60,608 bases of DNA from Rachicladosporium sp. CCFEE 5018 (lineage: Eukaryota; Ascomycota; Dothideomycetes; Cladosporiales; Cladosporiaceae), in contig KZ111143.1 in assembly GCA_002077045.2 (NCBI GenBank), forward strand, positions 473,240 to 533,847. Reading direction: 5' to 3'. Positions 44,502 through 55,732 of this stretch are shown in pieces. A program made the translations under genes and the position numbers. Below the pieces are notes generated by a model. It did no database searches, was not told the DNA's origin, and saw only the letters and a program-made list of their open reading frames with translations. Position 1 is the first letter of the stretch. Each line of letters opens with the position of its first letter.

Positions 44502-44688
44502 CACTCTTCTATATGCAGATATGTGCAGTGCAAGATGATCTGTCACATTAATCTTTCTCGCCCATCTCGGGGGAGACACGACATTTCGGCCATGTCCCCG
44601 CCGAAGTTCAATGACATCGTCCATTGATTGACTCTACCACAGCCATTCTGCCCTCCCACAATTGCCCTCAAAGGATTAATCGCGCATC
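44502..44688. promoter_or_regulatory. Short divergent promoter between IF-2 and the CBP6-like gene
   Basis: 187 bases between the start codons of two divergent mitochondrial genes must contain both core promoters and 5' leaders. I see no exact CCAAT box in it. Confidence 0.5.
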
Positions 44689-45074
44689 ATGTCGCGTCTG
44701 GTAAGTGGCCGCATTGCATCTCCTGCAAGATCTTACTGACATTGCCCCAGCAAATCACCCAACACTACGCCCGCCTCCTCACAAGATGGCCGGTCGATCG
44801 CATCCGTCCCGAAAACACGTTCCATAAACTACTACGATCACGACTCGCAGCAGCCCCTTCAGGCTCCAAGGATGAGATCAAAGAGATCAATGCCGCGTAC
44901 CTGCTACTGGATGATGCTATCGCAAAGCGATATCCAATTCCCGGGAACATCATGAAGCCCCAGAGTCGACCGGATCACTACATTGCTCTAGAGAAGGCGC
45001 TCGAGGAGGCGCCAGATCGGACGTGGTTTGACAACTTCAAGACGAGGATCAAGGGGATGGTTCGGATGCGGTGA
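44689..45074 (+). CDS. CBP6/UQCC2-like cytochrome bc1 complex assembly factor
   Basis: Exon 1 is just four codons (44689-44700, MSRL) and exon 2 44751-45074 adds 107 residues, 111 in total. The sequence QITQHYARLLTRWPVDRIRP with the later EINAAYLLLDDAIAKRYPIP matches the short helical CBP6/UQCC2 family, whose members bind the mitochondrial ribosome and newly made cytochrome b during complex III assembly. The tiny first exon is supported by GTAAGT..CCCCAG and by frame. It lies back to back with mitochondrial IF-2, another mitochondrial translation gene. The family call is moderately strong, based on the N-terminal motif and length. Confidence 0.75.
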
Positions 45075-45312
45075 ATGAACTGGCAACATGAGGCGGTGGG
45101 AAGGGGTGGTACAGGTGGCGTTCTCGCAGCGGATGATGGTCAATGGAGGTGGCAGCATGCAATGGCACGGCCTTGCTGCCTGTAGTCTGGCTCTGGATCT
45201 GCTACGACTCTTGACACCTCGACAACATCAAGAAGCATCAGTCTGAAGTCGCATCATCGACCATCAAGCCATCAACGCACATTCATCAAAGTCCTTCTGG
45301 AGCTAGACCACC

Positions 45313-46011
45313 ATGTCTGCCCCTGCAGCCGAGTTGCAGATCCACATGCCGCCGACCTTACCTGATCTCCAGCACCCCGCTGAGCGCCATACCTCAAGCG
45401 ACGGCAAGATCGACATCATCGCACTTCCATCGCAGAACCGAACAGCGGACGGGCCATCAACTCCATGCCCTTTCCCGGATGCTCCACCGCCACCCAAGGA
45501 CCTCACAGTTGCAGTCGCCGACCCCACTGTCGATGGACTGACTCATCCGGCTGACATCGAAGCGTACTCCGCCGAGCCAGATCCATCGAAGCCTATCAGC
45601 ACCAGCCACAAGCTCGCCTCAAATACCTTCCCCGCCTGGTCCCCTCCAGTCAAGAGGGAGGAATACAACTGCACGCCTGTGCCCACCAACGTCGCGGCTG
45701 TCGAGAAGGCTCGTGTTCACGATTCCATCACCATCACGCCAGAAGGCGCGTTGCGTCAACTCAGCATCTCGTCTTCCGCTCCCTCGATGCCCAGCAAGGA
45801 CAAGCCACTCCCTCCTTTGCCCGACGAGCCACGCACAGACCATGCCAGTATAGGGCACGTACCTTCCATTGCAGGATTCCTGAGCACGGTGTCTGTGGTG
45901 TCGACGATGCTTGCTGACGAGTTTGGGGATGGGGGTCACGGGCGCGTGAGGGCCAATTCGTTCGGTGTGCAGACGCTGGGACATGGGCCGGTGTTGAGTG
46001 AGTGTAATTGA
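45313..46011 (+). CDS. Unknown proline-rich disordered protein
   Basis: A single exon of 232 residues from MSAPAAELQIHMPPTLPD. The composition is rich in Pro, Ser, Ala and Asp with no transmembrane helix. A PLPPLPDEP motif is a candidate SH3-binding site. The conserved-looking C-terminal piece SIAGFLSTVSVVSTMLADEF could be an amphipathic helix. I do not recognise the family. The frame spans the whole gap between neighbours, has an ATG in good position and continues to a clean stop, which is why it is called. It may be a lineage-specific protein. Confidence 0.5.
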   Translation: MSAPAAELQIHMPPTLPDLQHPAERHTSSDGKIDIIALPSQNRTADGPSTPCPFPDAPPPPKDLTVAVADPTVDGLTHPADIEAYSAEPDPSKPISTSHKLASNTFPAWSPPVKREEYNCTPVPTNVAAVEKARVHDSITITPEGALRQLSISSSAPSMPSKDKPLPPLPDEPRTDHASIGHVPSIAGFLSTVSVVSTMLADEFGDGGHGRVRANSFGVQTLGHGPVLSECN

Positions 46012-46376
46012 TAGAGTTCGGAGGCTGGAACTACTGAAGAGGTCCGTGGCTGAGCGAGGACTGGAGAGTGGGTGGAGTGTCTTTATTAGTGGAAACGTAA
46101 GAATTTGGGGTCGTTTGGCCATGCGGCGAGGAGCTGTACATGTAGCTTGAACCGTAAACTCATGGACTTTGTATTATGTATATCGGTTCTCGAATCTTCG
46201 CAGTATGATCAAGGAGGTACACTGCGGCACCAACGATCCCTGTGCCTTAATGCTCGGCGTCGTTGGTGCCACAGTGCTCTGCGTACCACCGTCATCAACA
46301 TTGGCATGCTACACATCTGTCTTGTGCCAAGCCATATCGATCCTACTTCTTTGTATTCTGAAGTAGAACGCTCGTC
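46012..46376. other. Intergenic region
   Basis: 365 bases between the proline-rich protein gene and the F-box gene. No gene was recognised. Confidence 0.45.
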
Positions 46377-47624
46377 ATGTATGATATGTCGCCCACGATG
46401 CCTATACTCGCAGCAACCGACTCTTGTACTGAGGCTCTGTCGAAATCTGCTATGTTAAATTCACCTGCTGATGTTTCGGGTTCTATGCTGGTGGCGAATA
46501 GGAGCGCAGCCACAGGTAGAGATGCTCGAAATGATGGCTCTGAAGTGGCGACAGTCTACTCAACAGCGCCGTCTGGAGGTAGTAGAAGATCCAGAAGGAT
46601 CTTGTCATCCGACGAAAACGATGAAGAGCTCATCGACACGACTGCAGCCCTCACTCTAAGATCAAAGAAGACACTCCGCATAGCGAAGCGCAGAACGAAA
46701 CCCAAGAAGACCATCGCTCGACCCGTCGTGGCTTCCTTCCTCGAGCTGCCCTCCGAGCTATTGCAAGAGGTCTTCTCACACCTAGCAGTAGCCGACATCC
46801 ACCGCCTTGCTCGCACATCACGAGATCTGCGGGACTTCATTCTCGAGCACGAGAGCTCCATCGCGAGGGACATCATCTCGCTCCGCTACCCTATCCTAGC
46901 GAAATGCTTCCCCCTCCCCGTAACTTTTGACAAGTTACCGCCAGAACACCACGAAGCCCTTCTCTCCCCAGCACACCAAAGTCGACTACTCCTCTCCCTC
47001 AAACCCTACGCTCAACACGTCCCTCCCCCTTCGCCACGCACGATATGTAGTTGCGTATCCTGCACATTCGCCTGGATCAACCTCGCCATCGTCACGGACC
47101 TCGCGCACTGGCAGACTAATCTTAATACTCGGGAGCCGATCCCTATGATCAAGCGTGGCGAGCAACCGGAATGGAATGTGGAGTTGTTGGCGCAAACGAA
47201 GCGGACGCTTGAGCGAACTCTGACGAGCCCCCTGGTATATGCTACGATACTGGAGCGTCACCTGCACACTACATCATCCACCATCCTCCGCCGCAGCCTG
47301 TTCACCAAAGTGCGACCCGTGCTGCCAGAGCATCGACCATACTTCCTCTCCCACTCCGAGGTCCTCACCGATGCTTTCCTCGAGCGAAAAGGAAGGGATA
47401 ACTTCGAGCCACCGTTTCATCGAGATAACTACTACAACATAGAGGCTTATGTACCTAATCGGAAGTGGTCGAAGACGGAGGAGCGGTGGATTTATTTTGC
47501 GCAGGGCCAGCATGAGAGGGACCTTGAGTGGGCTAGAGCGAGGTTTGAGTGGGAGGGACGGGAGGGCTATGAGGAGGAGATGGAGAGGATGGGGAAGTAT
47601 TTGAGGGGAAAATTGGCGCGGTGA
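46377..47624 (+). CDS. F-box protein
   Basis: A single exon of 415 residues. A basic, disordered N-terminus (SRRSRRILSSDENDEE, RIAKRRTKPKKTIARP) precedes an F-box (SFLELPSELLQEVFSHLAVA, then DIHRLARTSRDLRDFIL). The rest is helical with a Cys pair in TICSCVSCTFAWINLA and a long C-terminal region ending in an acidic helix. F-box proteins recruit substrates to SCF ubiquitin ligases through Skp1. The substrate-binding region matches no repeat family I know (no WD40 or LRR). The start at 46377 has other in-frame ATGs shortly after it (MYDMSPTMP), so the exact start is uncertain. Confidence 0.75.
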   Translation: MYDMSPTMPILAATDSCTEALSKSAMLNSPADVSGSMLVANRSAATGRDARNDGSEVATVYSTAPSGGSRRSRRILSSDENDEELIDTTAALTLRSKKTLRIAKRRTKPKKTIARPVVASFLELPSELLQEVFSHLAVADIHRLARTSRDLRDFILEHESSIARDIISLRYPILAKCFPLPVTFDKLPPEHHEALLSPAHQSRLLLSLKPYAQHVPPPSPRTICSCVSCTFAWINLAIVTDLAHWQTNLNTREPIPMIKRGEQPEWNVELLAQTKRTLERTLTSPLVYATILERHLHTTSSTILRRSLFTKVRPVLPEHRPYFLSHSEVLTDAFLERKGRDNFEPPFHRDNYYNIEAYVPNRKWSKTEERWIYFAQGQHERDLEWARARFEWEGREGYEEEMERMGKYLRGKLAR

Positions 47625-50418
47625 TGGAGATGTAGTTGTTGGTGTTGTATGTGTATAGATGCCTTGGGATCTTCCACCCAAGCGTTCACACCGTTGCCGA
47701 GGAATTTGAGGCGACTCGACTTTGGTAACCATGGACATTGAGGGGCGCATGGGCGAAGTTCCGTTTGCTGACGCTTCGGTAATATGATTCTGTGCACGGC
47801 GTGCACTGCGTGGGATGCGCGAGGGTGATGCGTCAATAATACATAGCCGCGTGTTTTTGGGGTCATCTGTGTGCGACGACGGCGAGGTCTCTAGCGCCGC
47901 GGTCTTCTTGCCGCGCAAGAGCTTTCTACATGCCGACTCCAGTCACGAATGAAGCCACATATCAAGGCGTAGCACAACTCTCTTCTCCAAGCCGCTGGCC
48001 CCTCGAGGGCAACAGCACTGATGAAAAGTTGATCACTTCCGTGATGGTGACAATCAAAAATTGCGCCGCTGAGGTACCCGAAGGCAACTCATAGCGATGC
48101 CTCACCGCGCTGTGCAATGCAGGAGGTCTCGTTAAGTCAAAGGCAATGGTGAGCGCCCAGACTCCGACAAGGTAAGTATGAGGAGCAGGATCGACCTAAT
48201 GCGAAGACGTTTACAAACTATATAGTCGGGGAGGAAGAGCCAAGGCGCTAGTGGCGCGGTGACTGGGTCGGTAAGCGAGATTGGATTGGGGTGACGATCC
48301 GTGCGGGTGGGAGTGAAGGGCAGAAGTGAAGGGTGGAAGTGAATAGGGCTTTAGTCGGGAGGGAGGGCTCTCGACTCATTTGATATCGAGTGAGATGGTA
48401 GTCTGGCAGCAATCAAGTGCGAGTCTTGCTTTGACGGAAGATGTAGCGCGAGCAACAATCGCTCAGAGAGCCCTCGAACTGGTTGTCGTCTTCGATGTTG
48501 GAAAGAGTCCGCTTATTCTGTCACTCGCGGACATGCGCACGTGAGCGCTGCGAACACCGTGCCTGTCGCACTGCACTCTTGCTCAACAAACGCTCCAGGC
48601 CAGTCTGCAAAGGATCCTGGGTTCTCCAGGATGATGAGACAGTATGTGTGCTACCACACGCCCATCTAGAAATCCTTCGAGAGGGCACGCTACCGGCGAT
48701 GAGGCTGGCTCGAGTCGTGCGCGAGGCCACGCTTCTCACTGCCGAGTCACGGTATTCGGAATTGTCATCTGCAGGCCATGTCGTTCTTACTCTTGAAGTT
48801 CAAGCGAAGATCACGGGAAGAAGGAAGAGACATGGAGATTTGCTTACCACGCCTATGCTCGACCATCAACTCTGATGGCTCGCCGCGTCGTCGCACAGAA
48901 GACAGTGGAGGGCATCAAGTGAAGTCACTTAAGTGTATTAATGTGTAGCCGGGGGAGAGCCATGGCTTGGCAATCCTTTCCCAACTACACGCATCCTTCG
49001 TTGTCCACTTGTAACTTATCGGATCTCAAACACTCCATTACTGCTTTCGAAGCAATTCCTCCTCGGAATGTGACGGCAACGCAGCCGAGGCTGCATGGTT
49101 GATGTAGAACTGGAGTAGCTGCCACACCGCGTCGCTTTCTGATGGCTCAGCCGCGCCCACCGGCGGCGCCGGACTGCGAAACCGTATTACTCGCTCATCG
49201 CGCTCTCACTCTCTCAACGGTAAGACCGCACATCCATCGCCGACGGCAACGGGTCGGTTTAAGCTCAGCTCCCTGGAACGCAAACGCCGCCAACTTCGGA
49301 CCCATGTCCCATCTCGTCTCGATCAGCAGGAAGTCTCACTGCTATGCCTGTACGACGTTGAGCCACTGCTGTTCTCTTGCAACGCGTGTCTGATTCGTCT
49401 AGCATAAGAGCTCTTACGCACGTATATCTGAGATGTCTCCACCCTTGAGGAATCAGTCTACCATGCTACCCGAAACAGAAGCTCAGCCAACCGCTGTCAC
49501 AGCGACTACCGGCATGCGTTACAGATGTCGCCTATCTTGCGAAGTCAATTCTCGAGTGGCTGTAATACCTTAAACACACTTCTTATGAACGTTCTGCGTG
49601 TTTAAATTACGCATGCCGGTTCTCCAGTGCGCGACTGAATCAGATTGTGGAATCATACGAGGTCGACTAAGAGTCAGCCGCAGGCAGAGTCCGTGCTGCT
49701 CGTCATCTGAAAGCGGCAAGCGGTGCACTCCTCTTGTACAGCCTGTCGACATGCCAATCTCAAGGTGTTACTTCTGAAGCAACCTCACAACTCCCCGGTA
49801 TGTCCGCACGCTAGATAGTGAGCATGGGCACCTCCACATGTACGCCATGATGATCAGCGAAGCTTAGTATATCACTGGTACCAATGAGTGTTGAGAAGTC
49901 GGAAAGTAAGCATCGCCATCTACGTGAGCTGACAAGGGTCCAAGAATACAGAGTTTAGCAGAATGTTGGTCGACGATAGGGCTAGTCTTTGTTACAGCAA
50001 GGCACACTGAAAGCTCTTCTCATTGGCAGGTCGTTGAATCCTTCCATCACTTTGCTCACGCAGCTTACGGTGGCTGCCGAGCGATGCCACCTGTCGGCCA
50101 CGTGGTCGAGAAATCAGGACCCACACGTCCTGTATCGAGAGTATGGCGGTCTGCCAGTCGCTTCTTATTGAGGTGAGCCGCTCGAAGCATCGCATAGGGT
50201 TCACCTACTGGGGCTGATCTCGACAACGACAACCGACCGTGTCGCACAGGCCGTGATTGCCGCTACAGCTGAGCGACTGTGCCCCTTCTTTCGCACGCAT
50301 CCGATTTGACACTCGGCGATGATGTGCGCCTCGTCAAGGTGGGCTAATCACAGTCATCTCCATCTCGGCAGGTATATCGCTGATACTCCCATAATGGGCA
50401 CTACGTTGTAAGTGTTTC
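47625..50418. other. Gene-poor stretch of 2.8 kb
   Basis: The longest stretch here without a convincing gene. Open frames such as 48483-48875 (130 residues) and 49142-49393 show no domain, splice-linked continuation or family motif. I saw no terminal repeats, transposase or reverse-transcriptase motif. A non-coding RNA or decayed element cannot be excluded. Confidence 0.45.
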
Positions 50419-51431
50419 ATGTTCATTGTCCCTCTCTGCCTGTCCCCGTCCTCGGGATATTTTACCGCCTCCTTGTTCATGCCTAAAGCTCGTACGTGCT
50501 ACCAACAGATTGCCGGCAACCGGGAATCCCATCGCCCTGTTACGACAATGCAATACAGTCAGCCTGTCGTTCGATCCTTGGAGTACCTGCTGCCAGGAAG
50601 CACCAGCATCGCACAGCAAGCATGGATGCCGGTCGTACCCAATGCTTTCGACATGCTTCGTGAACCACTACCACAGGCACCAATGCTATCCTACACCAAT
50701 ATGGCGCAAGCGCGACCTGTGCTGTGCAATCACCAGCCCAGTCTCCAAATGCCGCTCGATTCACAATCGCTACTAACGTCCCTGGACCAGTGGCCGGTCT
50801 GGCATGACTTCATGCCCTTCGACCCCTTCTTCAATCCATTCGTATTGGATACACCAAGCTTTCCTGTTCCCGCTCCTCACCCTGCATCATACACGCCACT
50901 GAACTCGTGGGATCACTTGTCACCCGAGACTGCAAGCGGCCAACCAAGCAGACAGGCATCAACCGCATCCAACACCTCCAAGCCACGCTCAAGACACAGC
51001 TACACCTCCTCCATCGCCTCAACCCCACGCAGCCTATCACCAGATCCGTCCGACTCCTCTCGATGTGGCGTCGTGGAGAACTCAGGTCTGTGGCGCTGCG
51101 GCTGGTCCGGATGCACCTCTGCGTCGCGTTTCGAACGCCTTTGCGATCTACGGAAACATTACAAGCGACATTACAAAGTGCTGTGCTGTCGGTACCCTGG
51201 CTGTCCCAAGGCTGGCGAAGCAGGCTTCTCCAATAAGAAGGATCGTGCGCGGCATGAAGCGAAGCATAACCCGGAGGTTGTGTGTGAGTGGATTGGATGT
51301 CGTAGGGTGTTCAGTCGGGTCGATAATATGGTGGGTACTCTCCTGTTTGAGCTGAGAATCGCTACGATTGCTGACCAATCGATCAGCGGGACCACATGCG
51401 GCGGGTGCATCAATTGCGGGTGTCGACATAG
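50419..51431 (+). CDS. C2H2 zinc-finger transcription factor
   Basis: Exon 1 50419-51330 and exon 2 51387-51431 encode about 318 residues. The N-terminal half is Pro/Ser/Gln-rich and likely an activation region. Three zinc fingers follow: WRCGWSGCTSAS...HYKRHYK, LCCRYPGCPKAGEAGF...HEAKH, and CEWIGCRRVFSRVDNM, whose histidines come from exon 2 (RDHMRRVH). The short last exon ends at 51431; reading through the intron would lose the last finger. Fungal regulators with this C-terminal finger set control development or stress genes; the target is unknown. An alternative start is MQYSQPVVRSLE at 50548. It converges with the TRI12-type transporter. Confidence 0.8.
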
Positions 51432-51717
51432 ATCATCAAGGCATCAATGCTCGAGACGATTGCTTTCTGTTTGGATAGGCGTTCGGGTGGAATACAGCAC
51501 ACTCAACGCGGCTCAACACACCGGCGTTCATGCGGGGATGTGGCTCCTGGTGTTTTAACATGTGGGCTGGCACTGCTTAATATGGGAGTCGGAGGCAAAA
51601 GATCGGCAAGATTCGCAACAGAACGCGCCCAGTGCACGGTGACACAATGTGTTGATACCAGAAGTGTTATACTCGGGAGAGATAGAATCTTGTACAGCTA
51701 AGCTAGGCAGCGCAAAG

Positions 51718-53752
51718 CTAGACCTTCTCATTCACCTCATGGGTACCGTTGACCCGTCCCTGCAGCTTCTTAGCCACGTTGTTGTGCAAGAACCTGTCCA
51801 TGTCCGGAACGAAGAATGCTGCCATAACCAGGATGATAGAGAATGGGATGGTGGCATAGAACACGACATGGAACGCTTCAGTATATGCCCTCTGCAGTGC
51901 ACCACCAACGGCAGCGGTGATGGCGGGCGTGATACCAGGTGTGCTCGAGAAGTCGCCAGCGCCGATGCCAGCAAAGAGCGTCGTGATTGAGGTAGCAGGT
52001 AAGCCGGCTTCGATCGCCGCAGGAGGCACGTAGGCGGTAAGGTTCTCGGTCACTTTATTCGTGAGGATGCTGACGTATAGCGTTTGTGCGATGGCGCCGG
52101 CCATGCCGCGTATACTTCCGAGCACACCGGTGGCGAGGCCGATATCCTGGGACTGACTTTGTTAGCAGTGACAGCGGAGGGTCGGAGAGTCTTTCCCCAT
52201 ACCTCCCAGAGAAGTGTGACACCAGGGAACGTAATGTTTTCGATGATGCCGATGACTGGGCGATGTTAGCTAGCTATCAAGAGCAAAGCAGAGGGTGGGG
52301 GTACTTACAAATGACACCCAAGAGGCCCTGGACAATAGCGGCGGTCTCATTACTCGCAGACACGGAGGCGAGCGATGAGATCAAACCGCCTCCCAGGATG
52401 CAGGTTGCGATCGATTGCCATTTGACCTTTGGAACATAGGAAAGACTCAACCCTCCAATAATTTGGCCGAGCAAAATCCCACCGCCAACCAGGCACGACT
52501 TCCAGCCTACTTGCATGATATCCGGTGTGTAGAGGGTCGAGATCATGGTTGGCCAAAGGATCGTGAGTGCGTAGTACACCATTGCGCCGATAGCTGCGCA
52601 GGTAATGACAGCGACGAAGCCGATGTTCTTGAATAAACGGGGCGGCATCAGAGGGACCTTCTTGCAAAAGTAGCTCTCTGTCCAGCAATTAGCATTAAAC
52701 AATCGACAAGACCGTATGGGTGCCTCACCATATACGCCAAATGCAATGATGGTCAGTCCGCCGACAACTAGTGTGGCAATCACCGGGGCACTCTTCCATG
52801 GGTATGCTTGCCCTCCCCATGAAAGTGCGATGATGAAAATCACCCATCCAGCGACGAAGAGGAAGATCCCGATGAAGTCCAATTCCTTGAAAGCTTGGAA
52901 TCTTGTCTTATCCTTGTGCAGTTGTTCGAATCTTGGTGGATGGTACAGGAACTGGTAGAGCACCAGAGTGACGACTTGTAGGATGATACCGATGTAGTAG
53001 CTCCAGCGCCAGCCCTGGGCGGTATACAGGATGAAACATCTCGCTATCACGGGCCCGAACGTACTGAATGGTATCGCAGTGGCGAACGTGAGAACCACGA
53101 TAGGTCCGCGCTGCTTGTTCGGCACCAGCTCGCCGAGGATGATGCCGAAAGACAGTTGACCAGCAGCAGCGAGGCCCAGGCATGCCATCGCGCCGATCAA
53201 TTGGTTGATGCTGTGTGCCGTACCGCCGACGATGCACCCTACCAGTCCGAGGACGTTGACGCCCATGATGATCTCTTTGCGTCCGAAGATGTCGCTGAGA
53301 CGACCGAAAAGGAGGAAGCCGATCGAAGAGCCCAGTGTCCAGATGGTCGAGACCCAATACAGGTTTGGGCTAGGGCCGATATCCTCATTGATGAGGAGGC
53401 TGCACGAGTGTTAGTCGGGGCTCAACTCGCGTAGCTACGGTGAGCTTACAGTGTATTTGCCGGCAACACCCATCCAAGATATGCGCACATCGAGGCAAGG
53501 CACGTTGCAACCACCGTGCCAATGAACTGAGGGCTGCGATAGTAACCCTTAGGCATATTGACTAGTTCGCCTCCTACGGCCTCTTGGGCAACAAAGTCGA
53601 CAGTTCCTACATTTTGTCAGTTTTGGAACATGCCTGGTGGTGGCTGTGAACGACACACCATCTGCGTGAACTTGTTCAATGCGATCTTTGCCATAATCGC
53701 TGGACTGTTCCGCGTGTTCCATAGCCATGGTCTCGATCTTCTTTTCGGTCAT
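51718..53752 (-). CDS. TRI12-type major facilitator transporter
   Basis: Six exons (53752-53659, 53606-53450, 53399-52729, 52677-52309, 52255-52203, 52146-51718) encode about 590 residues with roughly 14 membrane segments. The signature NLYWVSTIWTLGSSIGFLLF and GRLSDIFGRKE spans the first loop, and GELVPNKQRGP is in the second conserved loop. YYIGIILQVVTLVLYQFLYH is another family block. This is the DHA2/TRI12 group of fungal exporters, known for trichothecene efflux and siderophore-like transport. All five joins keep frame; introns are 42-65 nt, and the one between exons 5 and 6 has a GCTAAC branch point. No toxin synthesis gene is present nearby, so the substrate is unknown. Confidence 0.88.
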
Positions 53753-54527
53753 GCTGTTCACGAGTCTCACTACGAGAGTTAAGACGGCTGTGCGCCCGGA
53801 GAGTGAGATTGATCAAGACAGGACAGATCAAGGAATATGAATTGTGGCAGGACTGTACGAGAGGTCGAAAGATCAAGGAAAGCCCAAACGACTTAGTGAG
53901 AAGAGCATGCCACACATATGTAGAACGCAGCATGCACACTCGCAAGACGACTACCGCCAGCAGGTCCAGGAGCGCAATATCTAGACCCGGGTGATCATCG
54001 GTAGCGTGATTAGGGCACTGCAGGAAGACGTTTCCCGCGACGCGAACGTGGAGAGAGCGCGGAGAATGCCTATTACTCCACAACATCCCCTGGCGACTAC
54101 GCGGGCAAGCGATGTCAATGCGCATGGCGGAGAGATCGCACTCGAAATGATTGACTCGGATCACTCGGTGATGTCGCGCCATTGTGCTGTGTGTGACTTG
54201 GACGCGATTGAGGTATCGCTTCGGAACGATAGCCGGGCGATCGAGACTGACGGCGACACGGATCGCTCGTGATGCTCTGACTAGCATGTTGGCGTGGTAC
54301 GTAGGCTTTCGTAGCCTTGACTGACTTCAATAAATCGCATGCCATGCAGTGTGCAAGGGGTGATGGAAGGAGTCTGAAATCGAAGGCGTGTGGTAAAGCG
54401 TGCCGGAAGTGGGGCCCGTGCCACAAGGCAGTCGCTTGTCGACTTCAATGTCGATATACCTCATGTTGTGTGACCCGACACAGAGCGATGAACTCCCTTT
54501 CCTCAACGATTATCCTGCACTAGCAAG
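53753..54527. other. Divergent intergenic region
   Basis: 775 bases between the TRI12-type transporter (minus) and the HAUS1-like gene (plus). Two promoters are expected. Short open frames lack motifs. Confidence 0.45.
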
Positions 54528-55451
54528 ATGAGCGGCGAGGCAGATTGGCTTGTGTCGCCATCTAAAGCTCGCATTGCCCGAGCTCAGGCACAGGACTGGC
54601 AGTTCGTCGACGCGTTTCTGTCAAATAAATACAACGGCAAGAGACCTCCCACATTCGAGCGCAATGAGGAGATTCTGGAAGCACTGCTGGCATTAGCAAC
54701 CCTTTGTGATCATGCTGATGAACAACGTAACGCGGTTGAGAAGCTTGAGAGGTCTGCACTGCAAGCATTGACGAGGGAACCTTCAGGCGATGAAGTCTAC
54801 AAGATCATCAATCACAGACTGAGTGCTGATGGTACGGCCAGTCTACAGATGCTAGCACAGGCTATTGTAGTGCTTGATCTCCCGCTTGGAGGTCAGCCTG
54901 TGGACCTCGCGGCAGCTGCAATCTCAGTTCAGCATCAACAGTTCGAGGCGTCTCAACTGGCAGACAGACTCGCACGGCAAGTCGAAATGCAGCAACGAGA
55001 TACGACACGACTACAGGCAATCCTACGAGACCTTAGTGACGATACGTTTCATACCGATGACGACCTTCCGGGAAAGACGATCGAGTGGGCGAAGCATGCG
55101 AAGCATCTTAAAGCCAAGATCGGCGAGTACGAAGAGCGTTACACTGCAGTTCGGCCTCAGTCTTCAGCTACGAACGTTGTGGATCTTGCAAAGCACAGCG
55201 ATGCACTCTTGCGCCAACAGCAAGTGCACAAAGAAGGTATGCAACCTACGTGTACAAGTTTTCGTATTGCTCACTTGCAATCGCGTTTGACTGACATGAC
55301 CGGCACAGTCTGTACAGAGCTTGACACTTTTCAAGGACTGCCCTCGAACATTAGTAACGCGCGGAAAGCGGTTGAGGCCGCACGGGACGAGCTACGTAAG
55401 CTCACACGCGAGCGCGATGAATTGTTCGAGGACCTGGTGAAGCCTGGATGA
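54528..55451 (+). CDS. Augmin complex subunit HAUS1-like coiled-coil protein
   Basis: Exon 1 54528-55236 and exon 2 55309-55451 encode about 283 residues. The N-terminus SPSKARIARAQAQDWQFVDA and FERNEEILEALLALATLCDH matches fungal HAUS1-like proteins. The rest is coiled coil (EASQLADRLARQVEMQQRD, ARKAVEAARDELRKLTRERD). Augmin nucleates branching microtubules in the spindle by recruiting gamma-tubulin. The 72-nt intron is a multiple of three with no stop, so an unspliced transcript would still be read through; splicing is inferred from GTATGC..CACAG and a TTGACTGAC branch point. Family call from N-terminal motif and shape. Confidence 0.7.
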   Translation: MSGEADWLVSPSKARIARAQAQDWQFVDAFLSNKYNGKRPPTFERNEEILEALLALATLCDHADEQRNAVEKLERSALQALTREPSGDEVYKIINHRLSADGTASLQMLAQAIVVLDLPLGGQPVDLAAAAISVQHQQFEASQLADRLARQVEMQQRDTTRLQAILRDLSDDTFHTDDDLPGKTIEWAKHAKHLKAKIGEYEERYTAVRPQSSATNVVDLAKHSDALLRQQQVHKEGMQPTCTSFRIAHLQSRLTDMTGTVCTELDTFQGLPSNISNARKAVEAARDELRKLTRERDELFEDLVKPG

Positions 55452-55732
55452 ATCGCGTCGCCGACCGCATACTCAACCGATGACTAGCCTCCCTACTTCG
55501 GTACATGTGTTTCTAGTGGAGTTGCTGCAGGTGCATCAGTGGTCCTGATACTACCGCTGCTACCGGTGCCACATCAGGGTGAGATCGACCAACCTGGAAC
55601 TCGCGAGCCGCAGAAGAATGCCTCAGATGATGGTCCCATACCTCGAGACCTCAGGGATCATTCATCGACAGCACAATCGGCAGCCCAGAAGAACCAAGCT
55701 GCAGTTACGCCCAACCTCAACACGACAGCACT

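Noticed and set aside
48483..48875. 130-residue open frame in the gene-poor stretch
   Set aside because: Arg/Cys-rich without a domain, and no splice partner or conserved motif.
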